A stretch of DNA of 7,969 nucleotides from Oscillospiraceae bacterium UBA4632 (GTDB taxonomy: Bacteria; Bacillota; Clostridia; Oscillospirales; Oscillospiraceae), in the NCBI GenBank assembly GCA_002405995.1, contig DHMW01000073.1:527-8495 (forward strand). The letters are read 5' to 3'. Shown here in pieces: positions 5,199 to 7,969 of this stretch. Each line of letters starts with the position of its first letter. The first letter of the stretch is position 1. The notes below the pieces were generated by a model. It saw only the letters and a list, made by a program, of their open reading frames with translations, did not search any database and was not told the origin of the DNA. The position numbers and the translations under genes are program-made.

Positions 5199-5630
5199 AT
5201 GGACGAGACCCAGGCCCGCCGCCAGGCGGACGAGCTGAATCAGAACAATCTTTTTTCCTCTTACAACCACATCGAGCTCGAATCTGTAGAGCCTGACCAC
5301 GCGATCTTTCGCCTTGCGATCCGGCCCGAGAGCAAGAACCCCTACGGTGTGGTCCACGGCAGCGCCATCTATACGATGGCTGACAACGCTACCGGCTACG
5401 CCGCCCATACCGACGGGCGCTTTTACGTGACGCAGACCAGCTCGATGCACTTTCTGCGCAACCAGACGCACGGTATCGTGCGTGCGGACGCAAGGGTGCG
5501 CCACCGCGGCAGGGCGACGTGCCTTGTGGACGTGGACATTCTGGGCGAGGGCGGCAAGCTGCTCGCCACAGGCGAATTCACTTTTTTCTGCGTCGATCCG
5601 GCGATCATGGCGCAGAAAGGGAAGCAGTAA
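5199..5630 (+). CDS. PaaI-type hotdog-fold thioesterase
   Basis: This 143-residue protein belongs to the PaaI/4HBT hotdog thioesterase superfamily, which hydrolyses acyl- or aryl-CoA thioesters in the cytoplasm. The active-site stretch NPYGVVHGSAIYTMAD places N47, H53 and D62 with the same spacing as Asn50, His56 and Asp65 of human THEM2, so catalysis is expected to be intact. The usual HGG is HGS here. The later TQTSSMHFLRN strand and the VRHRGRATCLVDVDI and ATGEFTFFCV strands fit the fold, and the length is typical. ATG 5199 follows AAGGAG by about 9 bases. It is first in a two-gene operon behind a strong promoter, with a 12-base gap to the DUF3783 gene. The substrate cannot be told from sequence; no phenylacetate pathway genes are nearby, so a housekeeping or detoxifying role is as likely as aromatic catabolism. 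Confidence 0.9.
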   Translation: MDETQARRQADELNQNNLFSSYNHIELESVEPDHAIFRLAIRPESKNPYGVVHGSAIYTMADNATGYAAHTDGRFYVTQTSSMHFLRNQTHGIVRADARVRHRGRATCLVDVDILGEGGKLLATGEFTFFCVDPAIMAQKGKQ

Positions 5631-5642
5631 GGAGGGCGCGGC

Positions 5643-6053
5643 ATGACACCGGTCGCATTGCTGTACAATCTGACCGATCCGGCAAAGCTGCAGGTGCTCC
5701 GCCTTGCGCTGCTGAGATCCGGCGTGCGCGGGCGGGCCGTCGCGCCGGAGGAGTACGGTCATCCGGTCGGCTGGCTGTGCGGGCTGGAGGGCTTCTCCCC
5801 CGCCGGCGCCGCGGACGGCAGCGGATTCTCCGACGAAATGCTCGTGCTGTACGGGCTGTCCGGCGCACAGCTGGATGCTTTTCTGAACACGCTGCGGCTG
5901 GGTCACGCCGGCATCGCGCTGAAGGCGGTGGTGACGGAGCACAACGCGGCGTGGAGCTCGCTGCGCCTGCATGACGAGCTCCGGCAGGAGCACGAGGCGA
6001 TGGGCGCGCAGCGCATGGGCGGCGGCAGAAAGCAGACGCGCCGGCGCAAATAG
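5643..6053 (+). CDS. DUF3783 family protein of unknown function
   Basis: This 136-residue protein matches what I know of DUF3783, a small family found mainly in Clostridia. It opens with an ALLYNL strand, has a middle FSDEMLVLYGLSGAQLDAFLNTLR (residues 62-85), then IALKAVVTEHNAAWSSLRLHDELRQEH (91-117). The family conserves the alternation of an active-looking strand, 'A-V-V-T-x-x-N-x-x-W' and a following helix. The C-terminal tail GGGRKQTRRRK is strongly basic, which could bind nucleic acid or merely be disordered. No signal peptide or membrane segment is visible. The start ATG 5643 has AGGAGG seven bases upstream, and the gene is 12 bases behind the thioesterase, so they are co-transcribed and share the terminator at 6116. 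Function is unknown; I do not infer one. Confidence 0.8.
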   Translation: MTPVALLYNLTDPAKLQVLRLALLRSGVRGRAVAPEEYGHPVGWLCGLEGFSPAGAADGSGFSDEMLVLYGLSGAQLDAFLNTLRLGHAGIALKAVVTEHNAAWSSLRLHDELRQEHEAMGAQRMGGGRKQTRRRK

Positions 6054-6078
6054 CGGCTGCGCCCGCCGGGAAGAACAA

Positions 6079-6105
6079 GCGCTGCGGCAGGCGTTTCCGC
6101 AGCGC
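6079..6105 (-). terminator. Possible second hairpin terminator for the minus-strand lemA operon
   Basis: GCGCTGCGG (6079-6087) pairs perfectly with CCGCAGCGC (6097-6105) around nine bases. On the minus strand it is followed by TTGTTCTT, a weak U-rich tail; on the plus strand no T-run follows. It may stop transcripts that come from the right and pass the larger hairpin at 6116-6157. Confidence 0.4.
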
Positions 6106-6115
6106 AGGCAAAAGG

Positions 6116-6161
6116 ATCGGGGAGCGGCATAGCTTGATGGCTATGCCGCTCCCCGGTTTTT
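6116..6161 (+). terminator. Strong Rho-independent terminator after the thioesterase-DUF3783 operon
   Basis: The arms GGGGAGCGGCATAGC (6119-6133) and GCTATGCCGCTCCCC (6140-6154) pair perfectly around TTGATG. C6118-G6155, T6117-G6156 (wobble) and A6116-T6157 extend the stem to 18 pairs. The plus strand continues with TTTTT (6157-6161). This ends the plus-strand operon and, as a hairpin, also faces the convergent lemA operon that stops at 6181. Confidence 0.92.
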
Positions 6162-6180
6162 ATGCTTCTTCTGTTCCGTT

Positions 6181-6381
6181 CTATCCTACAGGGGGCTGAT
6201 GGCTGACCGCATCGACAAAAAGGAACGTCAGCCCGATATAGGCAGCCAGAACCAGCGCGGCCAGTGAAAGCAGCACAACGCAGGCCGTGCGCAGCGCCCT
6301 TCTCTGCCGCAGGCCGCGCGCGGAAAGGACGATCCCCGCCACAGCCAGCACCAGCAGCACGATCGCGACCCAAAGCCTCAT
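6181..6381 (-). CDS. Small two-helix membrane protein, last gene of the lemA operon
   Basis: This 66-residue protein is almost entirely two hydrophobic helices (about residues 3-20 and 31-55) joined by the basic loop RGLRQRRALR. By the positive-inside rule the loop would face the cytoplasm and both ends the outside. I do not recognise a family. That it is real is supported by the ATGA overlap of its start with the stop of the DUF3137 gene, a GAAGGAG ribosome binding site at the right distance inside that gene, and its position before the terminator region. The tail after the second helix is short (DAVSHQPPVG). It is probably a partner or accessory of the LemA/DUF3137 membrane proteins, but that is context only. 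Confidence 0.7.
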   Translation of the reverse strand: MRLWVAIVLLVLAVAGIVLSARGLRQRRALRTACVVLLSLAALVLAAYIGLTFLFVDAVSHQPPVG

Positions 6382-7292
6382 GCGTTCGTCTCCTTCTTGT
6401 AAAGCGAGCTTTCCAGGCGCAGCGCGTCGATGATATCCGTGAACCAGTGCAGCTCGCCGAGGAACTTCTGCCGCAGGCGGTCCACGTTCGCCTCGCTCCT
6501 GCCGAGCTCGAAAAAGTCACGGTCGGTCTTGACGGCAACGTGCAGCCTGCCGCCGCGCAGGAAAGCCATGTAGACCTCGCCGCCGGCCTTGCCCGCCGCG
6601 CTGAGGATGTACTCCATCATGTGCGGGGTGAGAAGGTAGTACGCCTCCTGCGCATCCTGCGCGGTGACGAGAAAGCGGTCGTTGAAGGCCGTGTTCTCCA
6701 TCTCCACGCTGTCGTTTTTATGCTGTCTGCGCAGCGCCTTCGCGTTTGCGGAGAGGTGCACCTCGCCCGAGAGCTCCTTGCCGAAGTCGCATATGAGCCA
6801 CTGCCCCATGAAGACCTTCTGCTCATCGTCCCTCCACTGCTGCATCTCCTCATCGTAATGCGACACCACATGGTAAAGCTCCACGTCGCTCAGCTCCACG
6901 TTCAGGCCCTTATAGGTGCCCTTGATATAGTCGCTGCCGCGGACGCTGTCATACTCGAAGGGAAATACCATGCCCGCGTCCTTCACCTGCGCGCTGGGGA
7001 TGCGCCCGAAGGCGTTGTACTCCACATTCTCAAACACCTCGTTCAGCACGCCGCTGACGATGTTTTCGCTCAGCAGCTTTTTGACCGTCTGGGTGCGCTT
7101 GCTCATCTGGTAGCCGAATACAAACGCAAGCACCAGCACGGGAATGGCGAGCGGAATAAGTCCGAAGGCGAAGAGCGCCATTGCCGCCGCAGCGGAGCCG
7201 TAGGTCAGGATCTTGAAGAGCGTGATCGAGCTGCGCTGGCTGCTCAGCGCAGCCTCCAGCTGTTCATTGCTCATATTCTGCTTTTCCTCCAT
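6378..7292 (-). CDS. DUF3137 family membrane protein
   Basis: This 304-residue protein has two adjacent N-terminal membrane helices (about 24-43 and 45-62) and a soluble domain of about 240 residues. The soluble part shows the DUF3137 pattern: a GSDYIKGTYKGLNVELSDVELYHV block (119-142), then FNDRFLVTAQDAQEAYYLLTPHMMEYI (203-229) and a C-terminal amphipathic region. Proteins of this family are often encoded beside LemA, as here; their biochemical role is not known. The start at 7292 has GAGAGGG nearby. ATG 7274 (MSNEQLE) has a better GGAGG ten bases upstream and may be the true start, which would remove six residues. The gene follows lemA by 17 bases and overlaps the small membrane gene by four. 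Confidence 0.85.
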   Translation of the reverse strand: MEEKQNMSNEQLEAALSSQRSSITLFKILTYGSAAAAMALFAFGLIPLAIPVLVLAFVFGYQMSKRTQTVKKLLSENIVSGVLNEVFENVEYNAFGRIPSAQVKDAGMVFPFEYDSVRGSDYIKGTYKGLNVELSDVELYHVVSHYDEEMQQWRDDEQKVFMGQWLICDFGKELSGEVHLSANAKALRRQHKNDSVEMENTAFNDRFLVTAQDAQEAYYLLTPHMMEYILSAAGKAGGEVYMAFLRGGRLHVAVKTDRDFFELGRSEANVDRLRQKFLGELHWFTDIIDALRLESSLYKKETNA

Positions 7293-7309
7293 AACAGTCC
7301 CTCTCTTTC

Positions 7310-7834
7310 TCAGAACGCCATTTTCACATCTTCGCGCTTATGCTCCTCCGCAGCGAAGAATTCCTTCGGCTGCCGCCCGCCGGCCAGCAGCCTTGCCGGG
7401 AACATGGCGATCGCCGTGTTATAGGCGGTCACGCTGGTGTTATACAGCCGCCGCGCCGCCTGCAGATGCTCCTCGGCGTCACGGATGCCGCGCTGGAGCT
7501 CAACGAACACCTCGCTCGAGCGCAGCTCGGGATAACCCTCCGCCACGGCGAAGAGCCTGCCGCTCAGGGCATCCATCTGCTGCTGGGCGTCGTTCAGCTC
7601 CGCAACGCTCATGCCGCGGCGCAGCGCGATGACCTTTTCAAAAAGCCCGGTCTCATGCGCCATATAGCCCTTGGCGGTGTCGAGCATTTTGGTGAGCATA
7701 TCATAGCGCTTGGTCAGCGCCACCTCCACGCCGGAGAGCCCCTCCTGCACGCGGATCTCCTTTTTCTTGAAGCCGTTGGTGGTGCTGATGCACCAAAGGG
7801 CGATCAGCACAAGAACGACCAGAACGATGATCAT
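7310..7834 (-). CDS. lemA: LemA family membrane-anchored protein
   Basis: This 174-residue protein matches LemA: a single N-terminal hydrophobic segment (residues 1-17) with almost no cytoplasmic part, then a long helical coiled-coil domain. Family signatures are the VQEGLSGVEVALTKRYDMLTKML segment (29-51) and the C-terminal RRLYNTSVTAYNTAIAMFPARLLAG (127-151), matching the conserved YN-x-x-V-x-x-YN-x-x-I-x-x-FP pattern. LemA proteins are exported-face anchored helical bundles of unclear function, linked in some species to envelope stress and adhesion. The ATG at 7834 is selected because the protein then begins with the membrane segment, GGAAGG is upstream, and the start overlaps the previous stop by four bases. 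A longer in-frame start at 7936 would give a basic, unconserved 34-residue extension overlapping the upstream gene. It lies in an operon with DUF3137. Confidence 0.93.
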   Translation of the reverse strand: MIIVLVVLVLIALWCISTTNGFKKKEIRVQEGLSGVEVALTKRYDMLTKMLDTAKGYMAHETGLFEKVIALRRGMSVAELNDAQQQMDALSGRLFAVAEGYPELRSSEVFVELQRGIRDAEEHLQAARRLYNTSVTAYNTAIAMFPARLLAGGRQPKEFFAAEEHKREDVKMAF

Positions 7835-7969
7835 AATAGTTTTCCTTCCTTTCTCAGTCCCGCGCCGGTCAGAGCGGGGCTTTCCGTTATCAGATCCAGC
7901 AGATTGCCCATACCGGTCAGCGAGGCGGTGAACCACTTGCGGATGCCGTCGATGTCCCGCAGATCCAGC
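7831..7969 (-). CDS. C-terminal end of an unidentified protein upstream of lemA (partial; possibly DUF3137)
   Basis: The minus strand holds an open frame of 45 codons entering from the right edge and ending at the TGA at 7833-7831, which overlaps the lemA start as ATGA. The visible end includes DIDGIRKWFTASLTGMGNLL and then a charged tail. The pattern of D, R, F, L and D spacing resembles the last 40 residues of the DUF3137 protein in this operon (NVDRLRQKFLGELHWFTDII), with about 6 identities in 30 and matching hydrophobic positions. That is suggestive, not proof, of a second DUF3137 gene. The rest is outside the window. The tight overlap makes it a genuine operon member. Confidence 0.6.
   Translation of the reverse strand, partial: LDLRDIDGIRKWFTASLTGMGNLLDLITESPALTGAGLRKEGKLL

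Noticed and set aside
4908..5993. Minus-strand open frame spanning the thioesterase and DUF3783 genes
   Set aside because: It crosses a strong promoter and two well-supported plus-strand genes and shows no family motif.
6264..7424. Plus-strand open frame antisense to DUF3137 and lemA
   Set aside because: It spans gene boundaries of an operon with coupled starts and stops; the composition is typical of an antisense shadow.
1..7969. Mobile elements, CRISPR arrays, tRNA or rRNA genes, phage or defence systems
   Set aside because: I looked for terminal inverted repeats with transposase frames, regularly spaced repeats and conserved RNA gene signatures on both strands and saw none.

Overview
The window reads as chromosomal DNA from a GC-rich, low-oxygen Firmicute. 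A gut Clostridium-class organism of the Oscillospiraceae/Ruminococcaceae type is my best guess. The grounds are AGGAGG-type ribosome binding sites on nearly every gene, sigma-A-like promoters, a ferrous-iron Feo system with separate small FeoA proteins, an aldo/keto reductase carrying two 4Fe-4S motifs, and the DUF3783, LemA and DUF3137 families. The placement is inference; no rRNA or other marker gene is present.

Layout. (1) Positions 1-1470 form a ferrous iron locus. On the minus strand, two stand-alone feoA genes are followed by feoB, which runs off the left edge. On the plus strand a short DtxR/MntR-family regulator diverges from them. An 18-bp palindrome, GGTTAG-N6-TTAACC, occurs upstream of the regulator, upstream of feoB and in the feoA leader, with weaker copies at the feoA promoter and next to the feoA ribosome binding site. 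This is the strongest regulatory signal in the window and points to a metal-dependent, autoregulated feo regulon. (2) Positions 1486-3938 hold a minus-strand operon of a GlmR/YvcK-family gene overlapping a D-serine dehydratase gene, with its own promoter and a strong terminator. (3) Positions 3929-5127 hold a divergently transcribed ferredoxin-like aldo/keto reductase whose promoter overlaps the GlmR promoter. (4) Positions 5135-6161 hold a two-gene plus-strand operon, a hotdog thioesterase and a DUF3783 protein, with an extended -10 promoter and an 18-pair terminator hairpin. (5) Positions 6181-7969 hold a tightly coupled minus-strand membrane-protein operon: the end of an unidentified gene (possibly a DUF3137 paralogue), lemA, a DUF3137 gene and a small two-helix membrane protein.

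Functionally, the left block is Fe2+ import with its sensor. The middle block links central/cell-wall carbon control (GlmR) with D-serine breakdown to pyruvate and ammonia. The right block is a LemA/DUF3137 envelope module of unknown role. I see no mobile elements, CRISPR arrays, tRNA or rRNA genes, and no stretch over 300 bases lacks a gene. The most interesting points are the repeated operator, the mixed DtxR/MntR metal-site residues of the regulator, the GlmR-DsdA coupling, and the possible DUF3137-LemA-DUF3137 arrangement.
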